Shown here: piece after piece, positions 9,354 through 18,647 of the stretch | How the letters are laid out: each line of letters begins with the position of its first letter | Position numbering within the stretch: position 1 is the first letter of the stretch | Assembly: GCA_014361295.1 (NCBI GenBank) | Contig: JACIVX010000001.1 | Location: 62,001-126,000 of the forward strand | DNA from: Methanomassiliicoccales archaeon | GTDB taxonomy: Archaea; Thermoplasmatota; Thermoplasmata; Methanomassiliicoccales; JACIVX01 | Length of the DNA: 64,000 bases | Direction of reading: 5' to 3' | Translations under genes and position numbers: made by a program | The notes under the pieces: generated by a model | Databases searched by the model: none | Seen by the model: the letters and a program-made list of their open reading frames with translations, nothing else | Told to the model about the DNA's origin: nothing

Positions 9354-10427
9354 ATGGATGTAGATTCTTTCGGGAAGGTACTCGTCGTCGGAGGAGGCGT
9401 AGCCGGTCTACAGACAGCACTCGATCTATCGCGTGCCAATGTCGAAGTTTTTCTAGTCGAAAAGGAAATGCTGCTGGGAGGCACTGTAGCTAAACTCCAT
9501 AAGCTTTTCCCGTCAATGGAATCGGGGTCTTCTATGATCAAAAGATTAACTGATGAGATCCACTCGCGATCAGAAGTCTTGATCCACACGAATACGGTGG
9601 TCAGCAATATTCGAAGGAATTCCAATCGGTTTCACATAACCCTTTCCTCGAGAGAAAGGGGGCATCCAAAACAAGAAATCGAAGCGGATGCGATCGTCCT
9701 CGCGACGGGACTCGTTCCGGTCGATCTGGCACTCTTTCCGGAATACGGTTACGGCAGGTATTGCGAGGTGATGAGTTCGATCGAATTTGAGCGATTACTC
9801 GTCGAGGAGGAAAGGAAAGGAGAGGACATTTTCAATGGGCAGGATGGCAATTACAATAAAACGATCGCGTTCGTTCAGTGTGCGGGCTCGAGAACTGAGA
9901 GAAGTGGCGGAGTACCGTATTGCAGCGCCGTCTGCTGCATGAATGCGATAAAAAACGCGATTTCCGTCAAGGAATTGCATCCGGATTCCGATGTCTGGAT
10001 TTTCTACATCGATATCAGAGTTCATGCTACGTACGGAGAGGAAATGTATCGAAAGGCGAAAAGGCTGGGGGTTAAATTCGTCCGAGGACAGCCTTCGCTG
10101 ATTTTGAAAAAAGAACAATTCAGGAAGGTCATTGTGTGCGGGGAGAATACATTGCTCAGGGAGCTTTACGAGATCCCAGCGGACATCGTTGTTCTTAGTG
10201 CGGGTCTCAGACACCCAGAATCGAGTCTTGAACTGTTCCGCATGCTCAATCTTCCCATTTCGGCCGATGGCTTTCCGTTGAATCTGAAAGATTCTTTCGA
10301 ACCGTGCGTTACGTCTGTTGACGGCATTTTTATCGTCGGGTCGGCGGAATCTCCGAAAGATGTTCACAGTACGATCACACAAGGTAGAGCTTGCGCGATG
10401 AAGATTCTCGAGCGCTTCATGTCGTAG
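9354..10427 (+). CDS. HdrA-like FAD oxidoreductase without ferredoxin domains
   Basis: A 357-residue flavoprotein. The N-terminus is an FAD-binding Rossmann motif (VVGGGVAGLQTALDLSRANV). The middle has HdrA hallmarks: VQCAGSR (~175), PYCSAVCCMNAIKNA (~190) and a FYIDIR..atYGEEMY segment. Heterodisulfide reductase subunit A is normally ~650 residues with extra N-terminal sequence and C-terminal ferredoxin domains. This one has neither, and no hdrB, hdrC or mvhD is beside it. It may deliver or bifurcate electrons with an unknown partner. The stop is TAG. A TATA-like ATATTTAATG lies at 9331-9340. Confidence 0.8.
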   Translation: MDVDSFGKVLVVGGGVAGLQTALDLSRANVEVFLVEKEMLLGGTVAKLHKLFPSMESGSSMIKRLTDEIHSRSEVLIHTNTVVSNIRRNSNRFHITLSSRERGHPKQEIEADAIVLATGLVPVDLALFPEYGYGRYCEVMSSIEFERLLVEEERKGEDIFNGQDGNYNKTIAFVQCAGSRTERSGGVPYCSAVCCMNAIKNAISVKELHPDSDVWIFYIDIRVHATYGEEMYRKAKRLGVKFVRGQPSLILKKEQFRKVIVCGENTLLRELYEIPADIVVLSAGLRHPESSLELFRMLNLPISADGFPLNLKDSFEPCVTSVDGIFIVGSAESPKDVHSTITQGRACAMKILERFMS

Positions 10428-10584
10428 GAAATGAGTTCACATCGAGGTTCTTCCTTCGAGTCACTCTCTTGCATTCAAAGAAGACTTGGTTTTTAGATTC
10501 TCGAATGAACCCTTTGTCAAATGAATTCAACTGGAATTTAGACTGGAATTTATTGATCATCGATATCGATGATCGTGTTTCATC

Positions 10585-11781
10585 TCATTGAACCTTTTCG
10601 ACGATCGCTCTAAACTCCTTTTCAGTCAGCAATCCCTTCTTCCTGATCGATGTGTTCTTCACCTCGATGAGAATTTTTCTTGCCTTTTCTTCGCTGAGTT
10701 CGATTCCAAGCTTTTCCGCCCAATAGAGGATTGATGCCAAACCGCTCTTCTTGCCCAATACAATTCTCGGCGGATCCTGTCCAACAAGAGTCCAATGATA
10801 CGGAAACATCGTCAGAGCTTTATTTTTCTTCTCGAGCGTTTTCCACCAGCCAGCAACGATACCCGACTCGATTGAAAAGAGTTCGTTGCCGACGATCGGC
10901 TTGTTTGGCGCTTTTTTCACTCCACTTGCCTTTTCAACCGCATCCGAGAGTTCCTTGAATCGCGAGAAATCGAGGTCGATCTCCTGTCCATAAAGGACTT
11001 TCAGGCACATCGCCGTCTCTTCAAACGACGCATTGCCTGACCGTTCGCCAAGTCCGTTGACCGTCGTGTGGACAACTTCCGCACCTGCCTTGACCGCCGC
11101 GATTGTGTTCGCGACGGCGAGACCGAAGTCGTTATGGGTGTGCACCTCGATCGGGACGCTAAAAGCGTTTTTCAACATCGTAACCAGTTCTGTCATACCC
11201 TCAGGCGAAAGCGCTCCAAAGGTGTCGACGACGTTGAGCGCGTCCATATGTCCCTCTTCTGCGACTGCGCCGATGATATCAAGAGCCCAATCGGCGTCCG
11301 CTCGTGAAAGATCAATGCAGAAGAATGAAACATAAAGACCGTGATCATGCGCATAAGCCGTTGCCTCAACAGCTAGTTGTTTCGCTTTTTCCTCAGACCA
11401 TTCATACGCATCGCCAATGAGATGTCCGCTTGATGGTACCTCCATGATCACCCCATCGACGTCGCAGGCCACGGAGGTCTCGACATCTTCTTTCATACAT
11501 CGCGTGAAGGCGAATATCTCGGCATCGAGCCCCGCATTTGCCAACATCTTGACCGCTTTCCTGTCATCTTCAGAGACAAGAGGCATTCCACCCTCAATCC
11601 TGTCGATGCCGATCTCGCTCATCATCGTTCCAATCTTCAGCTTCTCTTCGCTTGTAAAGACAACGCCAGGCTGCTGTTCTCCGTCCCTAAATGTCGTGTC
11701 GTGGAATTTGACCCTCGGTAGATCGAGACTCTTTCTGAAATTGTAATGGCTTACCCAATAATCCTCTGACTTCCATTTCAT
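10585..11781 (-). CDS. Homocitrate/citramalate/isopropylmalate synthase-like enzyme
   Basis: A 398-residue TIM-barrel acyl-CoA condensing enzyme of the HMGL-like family. FHDTTFRDGEQQPGVVF near residue 26 holds the metal and base residues, HTHNDFG (~220) the His-x-His metal ligands, and VNGLGERSGNAS the signature-2 region. The C-terminal LeuA regulatory domain is absent, so feedback control by leucine is unlikely. Candidates are homocitrate synthase (AksA, coenzyme B pathway), citramalate synthase or Re-citrate synthase. The sequence alone does not choose between them. The gene is monocistronic. Confidence 0.8.
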   Translation of the reverse strand: MKWKSEDYWVSHYNFRKSLDLPRVKFHDTTFRDGEQQPGVVFTSEEKLKIGTMMSEIGIDRIEGGMPLVSEDDRKAVKMLANAGLDAEIFAFTRCMKEDVETSVACDVDGVIMEVPSSGHLIGDAYEWSEEKAKQLAVEATAYAHDHGLYVSFFCIDLSRADADWALDIIGAVAEEGHMDALNVVDTFGALSPEGMTELVTMLKNAFSVPIEVHTHNDFGLAVANTIAAVKAGAEVVHTTVNGLGERSGNASFEETAMCLKVLYGQEIDLDFSRFKELSDAVEKASGVKKAPNKPIVGNELFSIESGIVAGWWKTLEKKNKALTMFPYHWTLVGQDPPRIVLGKKSGLASILYWAEKLGIELSEEKARKILIEVKNTSIRKKGLLTEKEFRAIVEKVQ

Positions 11782-11913
11782 AGAGACACTGAGAGGGGAA
11801 AAAATGTCCCAGCGTAAAAGACTATGCTTTCATTGAAGAATTGAAAGTCTAATTGCAGGATGCCACCATCAATCTATTTATGGCTTTGAGCGTCAACCAA
11901 CCCTGCGATCACA

Positions 11914-12624
11914 ATGAAGAAAAGGCACGATGCAATTCATGTTGATATGTTGAGAAAAAAGCTCGATCCGCAGAGGGAACACTGGGACACCGTGTACAAA
12001 TTGAAACCAGATTATTTCGGGGAAACGCCGAGTGAATTTGCAAGAAGAGCGTTGAGCTTTTTTAAGGAGAAGGGAGCGAAGAAGATCATCGAGCTCGGCT
12101 GTGGGGAAGGCAGAGATACGATAATGTTTTTGAAGGAAGGCTTCGAGGTCATCGCATTCGATTATTCTCCTGTTGCGATTGAACACCTCATGCAAAAGGC
12201 GAAGTCCAATCAATTGAGCGAATCGCTCACCGCAATGATCCACGATGCTCGCGACGGTATTCCGCTGACTGATGAGTGTGTCGACGGTATCTTCTCACAT
12301 ATGTTTTTCACAATGCAATTGACGGAGAAGGAGCTTGATTTTATTTTTCAGGAGTGTCTCCGAGTAATGAAAGCTGGTGGGTTCAATATCTATTCGGTGA
12401 GGAACATTCACGACCCGCACTACGGGAAGGGAATTCACAGAGGTGAGGACATGTGGGAAAGTCCTCAGAAATTCGTCGTACATTTCTTTTCGTTGGAAAA
12501 GGTCAAGCGACTCGCTCGGGGATATGAGATTTGTCACATTGGTGAGTTCGATGACCCTTCACCTACTTACATTAAAAAACTTTACGAGGTCATTTTGCGA
12601 AAACCCGAAAAGAAAAAAGAATAA
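11914..12624 (+). CDS. Class I SAM-dependent methyltransferase
   Basis: A 236-residue Rossmann methyltransferase. Motif I is IIELGCGEGRDTIMFLKEGF (~66-85), followed by VIAFDYSPVAIEHL and a motif IV-like GIFSHMFF. The post-core part contains ECLRVMKAGGFNIYSVRN. The closest general type is the tellurite-resistance/thiopurine-like small-molecule methyltransferase group; the substrate is unknown. The gene converges with the surface protein gene, with 27 bp between. A TATA-like CTATTTATGG lies at 11874-11883. Confidence 0.8.
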   Translation: MKKRHDAIHVDMLRKKLDPQREHWDTVYKLKPDYFGETPSEFARRALSFFKEKGAKKIIELGCGEGRDTIMFLKEGFEVIAFDYSPVAIEHLMQKAKSNQLSESLTAMIHDARDGIPLTDECVDGIFSHMFFTMQLTEKELDFIFQECLRVMKAGGFNIYSVRNIHDPHYGKGIHRGEDMWESPQKFVVHFFSLEKVKRLARGYEICHIGEFDDPSPTYIKKLYEVILRKPEKKKE

Positions 12625-12651
12625 AAAGTTTGAGGAAATCGACTGAGAAGC

Positions 12652-13911
12652 TTACTGCTTTCTGCCACCCTTCACGAGAACCGCCGCAGCGATTACGACA
12701 GCTCCAATTCCTATCACTGCAACTGCGATCCAGGTCAGCGGAATTCCTGAAGAAGCGGAGAGGCTCGAAATTTCAATGGTGTGCTCTGAGAAGTGAGGCA
12801 CATAGACAAGGAGATACTGCAGCCCGTCGATTTCAAATCCATAATATCTCGCGTCAGAGGTCGATGTGCCAGTTGCGTTGAGAATCTCAGACATACTGTT
12901 TGCTCTGACTACATCGTTACCGTCGAGCTTAACGCGGAGCTGATTGGACACATTGATTGTATCGTTGTCCAGCACAAAGAGGAAAAGACGACCTTCGTGC
13001 TGTTCCGATGCCACTTGCAATGTTACTCTGTTCTGCACTGCCGAAACAATCCTCAATGTGTAGCGATGATCGTAGATCTGGGCGTCATAGATCGCATCAC
13101 CATTGTGCACCATGACCCTGATTTCTGCGCAAATGCGTCCCTCGATCACGGCGTTCATGAGATGTGCATGCATGCTCAGCCCTGTTTCCTGGAAGTAAGG
13201 CCGCATCCTAAAGAAGAGATGCGTATCATTGCCAGAAACATGGAGATAGGTCCCCTCTTCATTTTCTTCGAAACTCGCGGTTCCGTTTGAAATGCCTATC
13301 GCGCCGACGAAGTCATCCTTTGTGATTCTGTAGATCGTGTCGAGGCAGGTGTTGTTTGAATTGATTTGTTCAATTTTAAAATCTTCCGGGATTGCAATGC
13401 TTATCTCGGCAGAGCTATTTGTCATGACGTGAAGAAGGGCTGTCGGGTTGTTGTGCGCGATGATGCGGTGAGTTTCGTCAGAAGCCACGAAGATCGAGCC
13501 TACGACCTTGACGTTTTTGGCTGTGAAGTCGCTGACTTCGATGTTGTCAAAGACCCTCAGCATTTCGTTTCCGTATCTGACGGAATAATTAGTTATTGTT
13601 CCGGTCGATTCGTTGAAATTGAACTTAATGAAGAACCCAGTAACGGTACCGTTATCGTATTCAATCGGACCGAACAGCCTTCGCTGTAAGCCAATCTGAC
13701 ACATTTCCATGATTCTTTCTCTGATCTGCTCTTGCGTCATCTGCTTGCCGCTTTGGAATCCTGAGGAGTTCTGATCGTTGTCCCCGCAGAAATTCGTCTG
13801 TGCTGTCTGCCCCATCCCCATCGCTTGCACCAAACCGGGCATAGCCAGCGATGTGAGCAGCAGGGCCACGAGGAACGACGATATGACGATGCCGATGATT
13901 TTACTTTTCAT
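12652..13911 (-). CDS. Membrane-anchored surface protein of unknown function
   Basis: A 419-residue protein with a signal-like N-terminus (hydrophobic ~7-28) and a C-terminal membrane helix (~392-415, WIAVAVIGIGAVVIAAAVLV) followed by a short basic tail. The body between them therefore lies outside the cell. It is rich in Asn, Thr and Glu and predicted beta, with many Asn-x-Ser/Thr sites. A Gln/Cys-rich linker follows the signal. I recognise no family. The start is supported by an AGGTGAT Shine-Dalgarno sequence 6 nt before the ATG. Confidence 0.7.
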   Translation of the reverse strand: MKSKIIGIVISSFLVALLLTSLAMPGLVQAMGMGQTAQTNFCGDNDQNSSGFQSGKQMTQEQIRERIMEMCQIGLQRRLFGPIEYDNGTVTGFFIKFNFNESTGTITNYSVRYGNEMLRVFDNIEVSDFTAKNVKVVGSIFVASDETHRIIAHNNPTALLHVMTNSSAEISIAIPEDFKIEQINSNNTCLDTIYRITKDDFVGAIGISNGTASFEENEEGTYLHVSGNDTHLFFRMRPYFQETGLSMHAHLMNAVIEGRICAEIRVMVHNGDAIYDAQIYDHRYTLRIVSAVQNRVTLQVASEQHEGRLFLFVLDNDTINVSNQLRVKLDGNDVVRANSMSEILNATGTSTSDARYYGFEIDGLQYLLVYVPHFSEHTIEISSLSASSGIPLTWIAVAVIGIGAVVIAAAVLVKGGRKQ

Positions 13912-13978
13912 TTTGTAATCACCTGATTAACGCACAAACGGGTTAATTTGAAGAGATTTTTGGTTCAAGGCTCGAACT

Positions 13979-13999
13979 CGTTCGGACAAGCATCGAACG
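13979..13999. promoter_or_regulatory. Dyad upstream of the surface protein gene
   Basis: CGTTCG (13979-13984) and CGAACG (13994-13999) are perfect inverted arms around a 9-nt spacer, about 70 bp upstream of the surface protein start. The 210-bp gap between this gene and cfbB holds nothing else that I can define except loosely repeated AGGTGATCGA words at about 14043 and 14069. Confidence 0.3.
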
Positions 14000-14121
14000 A
14001 ATTCGCGCGAATCAATTAGAAATTCTTTTCTCGGGGAACATCAGGTGATCGAATCGATAGGTCTCGGAGGTGATCGAGTAATCACTTTATTCTCCTTTAT
14101 CGTGGAAAGCACATAGAATCT

Positions 14122-15477
14122 TTAAGACAATCGACCCGCCTCTTGTACGATCCTAATACCCCATTCCTTATTCGAAAGAGCATGCTGATGCAGATATGCG
14201 CCAATCGTTCTGTTTTTGATAAGGCCATCCCTCTTTCCGTCAATGCCAACGCCACGCTCGATCGAATATGCATAGGGTCCTGGCGGAATTGGCGAGACGC
14301 GGGAATAGTGAAACTCGTGACCTCGAATCCTCATTTCTGGGAAAAGAAAATTATGTTTTGTTCCAGTAGCATTAACATAGGCAAGGCCTTGGCGTTCGGC
14401 CGTTACCTCAGCATCACAGTCAAAAATCCCGGCCATGTTCCATTTTCTTCCCTCGTAGGAAACTGACCTGCAGAAGGTCATCAGCCCTCCGCATTCTCCA
14501 TAAGTCAATTTGCCTTCTACGGCCGCGGACCTCAATCCCTCCATGAAATCCCGATTTGAGCTGATCTCCTCAGCAAAGATTTCTGGATACCCTCCGCCGA
14601 TATAATATCCATCAGCGTCAGGAAAGGCATCGCCTTCCGCTGGTTTGAATTTGATAACTCTGGCACCAGCTGCCTCGATCGATTCGATATTCTCTGGATA
14701 GTAAAATGAGTAGGCCTTATCGACCGGGATAGCGATTTTTACCCCTATGTTCTCCCCTTTTCTAAAAGGAAATTCCGCTGGAAAATCAATCGGTTCTGCT
14801 CTTTCTGAGATATCGATCAACCGCTCCAGGTCGATCTCTGATGCGATATCGGCCGTCATTTCTATCGTCGCCTTGGCGTCTTTCTTCTCTGGCATTGTTA
14901 CGAGCCCAAGGTGTCTTTCAGGCAAACGCTCCTTCCTTCTTTCAATCGCGCCGATGACCTCCGTTTTCGTTAATGATTCGACAGCCTCAATCGCCTTTTT
15001 TCTGTGCCTTTCACCGCTCACCTGGTTGAGGATCACCCCTTCGATCCTGATCGATTTGTCGAGCATTTTAAAGCCAAGTACGTGTGCGGCCGCACTCTTC
15101 GCAAGACTTCTTGCGTTGACGACGAGAACGACGGGAGCACCAAGAATCTTTGCGATCTCAGCAGTGCTCCCGGTATCGCCCGTTGAGGTGAGTCCGTCGT
15201 AGAGTCCCCTGACACCCTCGACGATTGCAATGTCCGCGTCTCTCGTCGACCAGCCAAAAACATTGAGAATTGTATCACGGTCGAGCATAAATGAATCGAG
15301 ATTTCTCGACGGTCGACCAGTTGCCGCCGCATGATATGCAGGATCGATAAAATCAGGTCCAACCTTAAATCCCTGAACCCTATATCTTTTCGAAAGAAGC
15401 GCCATCAGACCAGTAGCAATCGTCGTTTTGCCTACGCCGCTCCCAGCACCGGCGATGATGACCCGCCTGATGCCCAT
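14122..15477 (-). CDS. cfbB: Ni-sirohydrochlorin a,c-diamide synthase
   Basis: A 451-residue homologue of cobyrinate a,c-diamide synthase (CbiA). The N-terminal dethiobiotin-synthetase-like domain has the P-loop AGAGSGVGKTT and GFKVGPDFIDPAYH. The C-terminal class I glutaminase domain has the nucleophile Cys in TYGECGGLMTF (~330) and a His in GHEFHYSR. CfbB amidates the a and c acetate chains of nickel-sirohydrochlorin in F430 synthesis. Its place as last gene of the cfb operon makes CfbB far more likely than a cobalamin enzyme. Its ATG overlaps the cfbC stop by one base (TAATG). Confidence 0.94.
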   Translation of the reverse strand: MGIRRVIIAGAGSGVGKTTIATGLMALLSKRYRVQGFKVGPDFIDPAYHAAATGRPSRNLDSFMLDRDTILNVFGWSTRDADIAIVEGVRGLYDGLTSTGDTGSTAEIAKILGAPVVLVVNARSLAKSAAAHVLGFKMLDKSIRIEGVILNQVSGERHRKKAIEAVESLTKTEVIGAIERRKERLPERHLGLVTMPEKKDAKATIEMTADIASEIDLERLIDISERAEPIDFPAEFPFRKGENIGVKIAIPVDKAYSFYYPENIESIEAAGARVIKFKPAEGDAFPDADGYYIGGGYPEIFAEEISSNRDFMEGLRSAAVEGKLTYGECGGLMTFCRSVSYEGRKWNMAGIFDCDAEVTAERQGLAYVNATGTKHNFLFPEMRIRGHEFHYSRVSPIPPGPYAYSIERGVGIDGKRDGLIKNRTIGAYLHQHALSNKEWGIRIVQEAGRLS

Positions 15478-16265
15478 TATTCATTCTCCCTCAGCAAAAC
15501 CCGGATTTCCTCCGGATCGATCGGTTTCGGTATTCCTAGGTTGTTATTTTTCAATATCGCATCCGCCAGTCTGCGATAAGCATCGGCCTGAGAACTCTGT
15601 GGTGCGCCTTCGATGACTGTCTTTCCCCTGTTTTCACATTCCCTCACGATAGGATCTCGCGGAATAAAGCCGATCATGTGACTTCCGATCATTTTTGCGA
15701 ATTCGCTTACAATTCTTTCTTCATTTCTTATTTCTCTTGAATTACAAATCAGACCGCCGAGATTGACCTTTAGATTCTCAAGCCCTCTGACAATATTGTT
15801 TGCCGCGTAGAGGGAAAGGTATTCACCGCTTGTGACAATGTAGACCTCGTTTGCAAATTTCTCGCGAAGCGGTGCGGCAAAACCACCGCAGACAACGTCA
15901 CCGGGGACATCGTAGATGATGACATCGATATCATTCGTGAAATAGCGCTTGTAAAGTTCCTGCACCGCGACGATGATCCCACGACCAGCACATCCCACAC
16001 CAGCGATTGGGCCGCCCGTCTCGATGCATTTGATACCGTTGAAGCCCTCAACGTAGGCCGGGCAATTTTCATTGGTCGACGATCTCAGTCTTTCCAAAAA
16101 AGTTTCAATCTTGCGACCGCCGAGCAGTGTCATGCTTCCATCAGCTTTCGGATCGCATCCGATGTACCAAGTGTTGAGTCCTCTTTCACCGAGCGCGGCA
16201 GCGACATTCGCCGATATCGTCGATTTTCCGATGCCACCTTTGCCGTAGATGGCGATCTGTTTCAT
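15477..16265 (-). CDS. cfbC: NifH-like reductase of F430 synthesis
   Basis: A 262-residue nitrogenase-reductase-like protein. The P-loop is YGKGGIGKST (~7-16). Cluster-bridging cysteines lie in GVGCAGRG (~92) and VVCGGFAAP (~128). As a homodimer it holds one [4Fe-4S] cluster and passes electrons, with ATP hydrolysis, to CfbD for the six-electron reduction and gamma-lactam formation of Ni-sirohydrochlorin a,c-diamide. The start overlaps the cfbD stop by 4 bp (ATGA). NifH itself is excluded by context: there are no nifDK, and the cfb order is complete. Confidence 0.95.
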   Translation of the reverse strand: MKQIAIYGKGGIGKSTISANVAAALGERGLNTWYIGCDPKADGSMTLLGGRKIETFLERLRSSTNENCPAYVEGFNGIKCIETGGPIAGVGCAGRGIIVAVQELYKRYFTNDIDVIIYDVPGDVVCGGFAAPLREKFANEVYIVTSGEYLSLYAANNIVRGLENLKVNLGGLICNSREIRNEERIVSEFAKMIGSHMIGFIPRDPIVRECENRGKTVIEGAPQSSQADAYRRLADAILKNNNLGIPKPIDPEEIRVLLRENE

Positions 16266-17347
16266 GTTTGCACCCCATCAACGAGCTCCCTGATCGTGTC
16301 CCCGAGCTCGCTGTGGACAATCCCTCTAGCCCCCATGAGCATCGAGTGCGTCGAGATTTCGCCGACCGCGAGGGTGAAACCCGAGTCAATGAAATTCCTC
16401 AGCTCCCTCGGCTGATCGGTCACGAGAATGTCTTCCACCTTGAGATCTGGAATCGCGTGCGGTAAGCCACATAGGACCCGGAGGTCTATCTCTTTATTTT
16501 CGAGATATTTCGCCGCTTTCTCCCCTGCAACAGGGTATTCATCAAGTCCGCCGCTCAAATAATCAATCCCAACGCCTGCTTCCTTCAAATCTCTGAGAAT
16601 GTCCATTGAATACCTTCTGATGCGGGGCAGACCGATGTTTGGATCTGTATTTGCCACGTAAATCGCATATCCTCCAACCTTTCTTCTCGCATATTCAACC
16701 GCGCGCATCACATCGGCGAATCTATACGCCGTCTCCTTTTTTGCGTTGAGGACAACCGCGACTCTTTTGTTTTGAGACAAGTAATCAATAATCCTCTTTG
16801 CGACATTCAGCTTCGTTGCACCGCGGTGAGGCTTAAGGTAAGGTTTACTCGTCATCCCCCTCTCCCTTTCCAACGCGGTTGCACGCATGAGCATTTCCTT
16901 CTGGCGTTCAAATTCCTCTTTTGGGATGATCCCCTTGTTTGCCGCTACTTCAAGAACCTTGATCGCTCCCACGGTATTAGGCCCAGCGCACGCATGGATA
17001 TCGATTGGGAGAACGGTCGAGCGAATTCCCGCCTTTTTGATCGCCGCATCGAGGTTCTCGCCGATGATCATACTCGCGCAGGTTCCGACGACGCCAACGA
17101 GCTTTGGCGAGAACTCCTCATCCACTTTCTTAAGGACTTCCACAAGCCGTTGCTCGGCGCCGAATATCAGATCGCTTTCCTGCATGCCCGTCGTCACAAC
17201 GGTGACACCAGCTTCCTCGAGCAATCGAGATGCGGTAAAACCGCAGCCAGGGGGTCCATGCATGACGATCACGTCGACGTCGAGATCCCTGAGTGTGTAC
17301 ATTGCGGCGATAATCGGACTTGGTCTCGGATGAAGCACATCGATCAT
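16262..17347 (-). CDS. cfbD: NifD-like catalytic component of F430 synthesis
   Basis: A 361-residue nitrogenase component 1-like protein. Cluster-ligand cysteines are visible in MHGPPGCGFT, VGTCASMI and IHACAGPN. With CfbC it forms Ni-hexahydrosirohydrochlorin a,c-diamide and its lactam (15,17(3)-seco-F430 precursor). The reading frame is open another 46 codons upstream. The ATG at 17347 is chosen because it overlaps the cfbE stop as ATGA and starts directly with the conserved core (IDVLHPRPSPIIAAMYTLRD). Confidence 0.94.
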   Translation of the reverse strand: MIDVLHPRPSPIIAAMYTLRDLDVDVIVMHGPPGCGFTASRLLEEAGVTVVTTGMQESDLIFGAEQRLVEVLKKVDEEFSPKLVGVVGTCASMIIGENLDAAIKKAGIRSTVLPIDIHACAGPNTVGAIKVLEVAANKGIIPKEEFERQKEMLMRATALERERGMTSKPYLKPHRGATKLNVAKRIIDYLSQNKRVAVVLNAKKETAYRFADVMRAVEYARRKVGGYAIYVANTDPNIGLPRIRRYSMDILRDLKEAGVGIDYLSGGLDEYPVAGEKAAKYLENKEIDLRVLCGLPHAIPDLKVEDILVTDQPRELRNFIDSGFTLAVGEISTHSMLMGARGIVHSELGDTIRELVDGVQT

Positions 17348-18645
17348 CTGAAACCCTCCTTGGTGCACCAGAGAATCGCCTCGGAATTTCCGTTGACTTC
17401 GGCGATATTCTCGATCACGCGGAACACATCCCCATGCAACATGCCCCCTTCGAAATCGCCAAGCAGGCACGCATCGCTGACACAATCCCGATGATCGATA
17501 ATAACTTTTTCAAGTTCCCCCAGATCGAGTTTCTCGCAGACTCTTTTGGAAACTGGTTCGATGATGACACCAATTCTTTTTAACTGATAATAATTCTTCA
17601 AACATTCGATAAGAAAGCGCACGGATGCGGCACTGACTCCAGGATTTCTGTCACGAATAACCCATAAGTCATTTTCCTTTCTGATTTCCCCCCTACCAGG
17701 CACGCCTTCGAAGGCTTCGAAAGATTTCGCGATCTCGTTGACACCATAACCAAGGTCAATGGCGACCGCAGCAGCAGCCGAAAAAGCTAGTAGATAAGCT
17801 GGTGCGACAAAATTTCCAGGGAGATCGACCGATGCGCAATCTCCTTTTTTTAAAATGATTTTCATTCCAGCCATCTCTCCGAGACGCAACGGCTGACCGA
17901 TTTTTGCATCGACATCCCCGCCATTTCCGAATGTTAAAATCTTGACGTCCTTTCCCACATGTGGAACCCAGAGGTTTTTTTCATCTTCCCGGACGACAAG
18001 CGTCTTTTTCACCGTACAAGCCATCTGCACCTTTCCGTCAAATGCTCTCCTCGTTCCTTTTGCAATCAAATAGTTGTCACCAATCGTCGTAATGACACCG
18101 ATGTCCGCGAGTCCAGTCCCGCCTAAAGAGACTTCGAAAACGCCGACGTCGAACTCGACTTCCATTCTCGCAATTTCTAAAATGGAGGTGGGGGCGATGC
18201 TCACCTCTTCTTTGATGATCTTCTTCTTATCGCCATTATACAGTACGATTCCGCCGCTACTTAATAGCAGGACGCGATTTCCTTTGGCACGGAGAAGATC
18301 GGCGATCAGGTGAGCCGTCGAAGTTTTCCCCTTTGTGCCAGTCACCTCAATAATTCTTGCATCGAAGGAACAAAGCTCTCCCACAGCCCTGTGCGTCGTG
18401 ATCTTCCTTCTCCACCTTGCCCCCTCGAGGAATCGATCCGGACAGTGGATGGGCGCGACCACAAGGTCGAAAAACTCCGCTGGTGCTCTATTCTCCAAAT
18501 GAATACCGGCATTGGTAGCTTTCCTTTCAAGATCCTTCCCGCCAGTTCTGTAGCAATCAACCAGCGTGACCTCAGCACCCTTTCGCCGGTACTCCAACGC
18601 AATGGTTAAGCCACCGTGGGTCGCGTCCATTACGAGGACTTTCAC
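17344..18645 (-). CDS. cfbE: MurF-like coenzyme F430 synthetase
   Basis: A 433-residue Mur-ligase-family protein. An N-terminal Rossmann-like segment is followed by the ATP-binding loop VTGTKGKTSTAHLI (~100) and a central ligase domain. The C-terminal stretch includes IRDRNPGVSAAS and GVIIEPVSKR. CfbE closes the carbocyclic F-ring of 15,17(3)-seco-F430 in an ATP-dependent last step. It starts with GTG at 18645, two bases after the cfbA stop, so coupling to cfbA is expected. Confidence 0.92.
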   Translation of the reverse strand: MKVLVMDATHGGLTIALEYRRKGAEVTLVDCYRTGGKDLERKATNAGIHLENRAPAEFFDLVVAPIHCPDRFLEGARWRRKITTHRAVGELCSFDARIIEVTGTKGKTSTAHLIADLLRAKGNRVLLLSSGGIVLYNGDKKKIIKEEVSIAPTSILEIARMEVEFDVGVFEVSLGGTGLADIGVITTIGDNYLIAKGTRRAFDGKVQMACTVKKTLVVREDEKNLWVPHVGKDVKILTFGNGGDVDAKIGQPLRLGEMAGMKIILKKGDCASVDLPGNFVAPAYLLAFSAAAAVAIDLGYGVNEIAKSFEAFEGVPGRGEIRKENDLWVIRDRNPGVSAASVRFLIECLKNYYQLKRIGVIIEPVSKRVCEKLDLGELEKVIIDHRDCVSDACLLGDFEGGMLHGDVFRVIENIAEVNGNSEAILWCTKEGFR

Positions 18646-18647
18646 GA

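Noticed and set aside
9795-10382. 195-residue open frame antisense to the HdrA-like gene
   Set aside because: Shadow frame; its sequence is low in family-like motifs and rich in His/Arg from reversed codons.
10425-10500. Possible TAG readthrough of the HdrA-like gene
   Set aside because: The extension of ~20 residues to the next stop has no ferredoxin cysteines and no family resemblance; TAG is probably a true stop.
12793-13290. 165-residue open frame antisense to the surface protein
   Set aside because: No ribosome site or domain; the surface protein on the other strand has signal, anchor and Shine-Dalgarno support.
14043-14078. Two AGGTGATCGA words upstream of the surface protein gene as a repeat element
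   Set aside because: Only two short copies, and GATCGA words are very common in this genome's codon usage.
16772-17494. Long open frame (240 residues) antisense to cfbD and cfbE
   Set aside because: It mirrors the codon pattern of the real genes on the other strand, has no domain, and the overlapped genes are certain.
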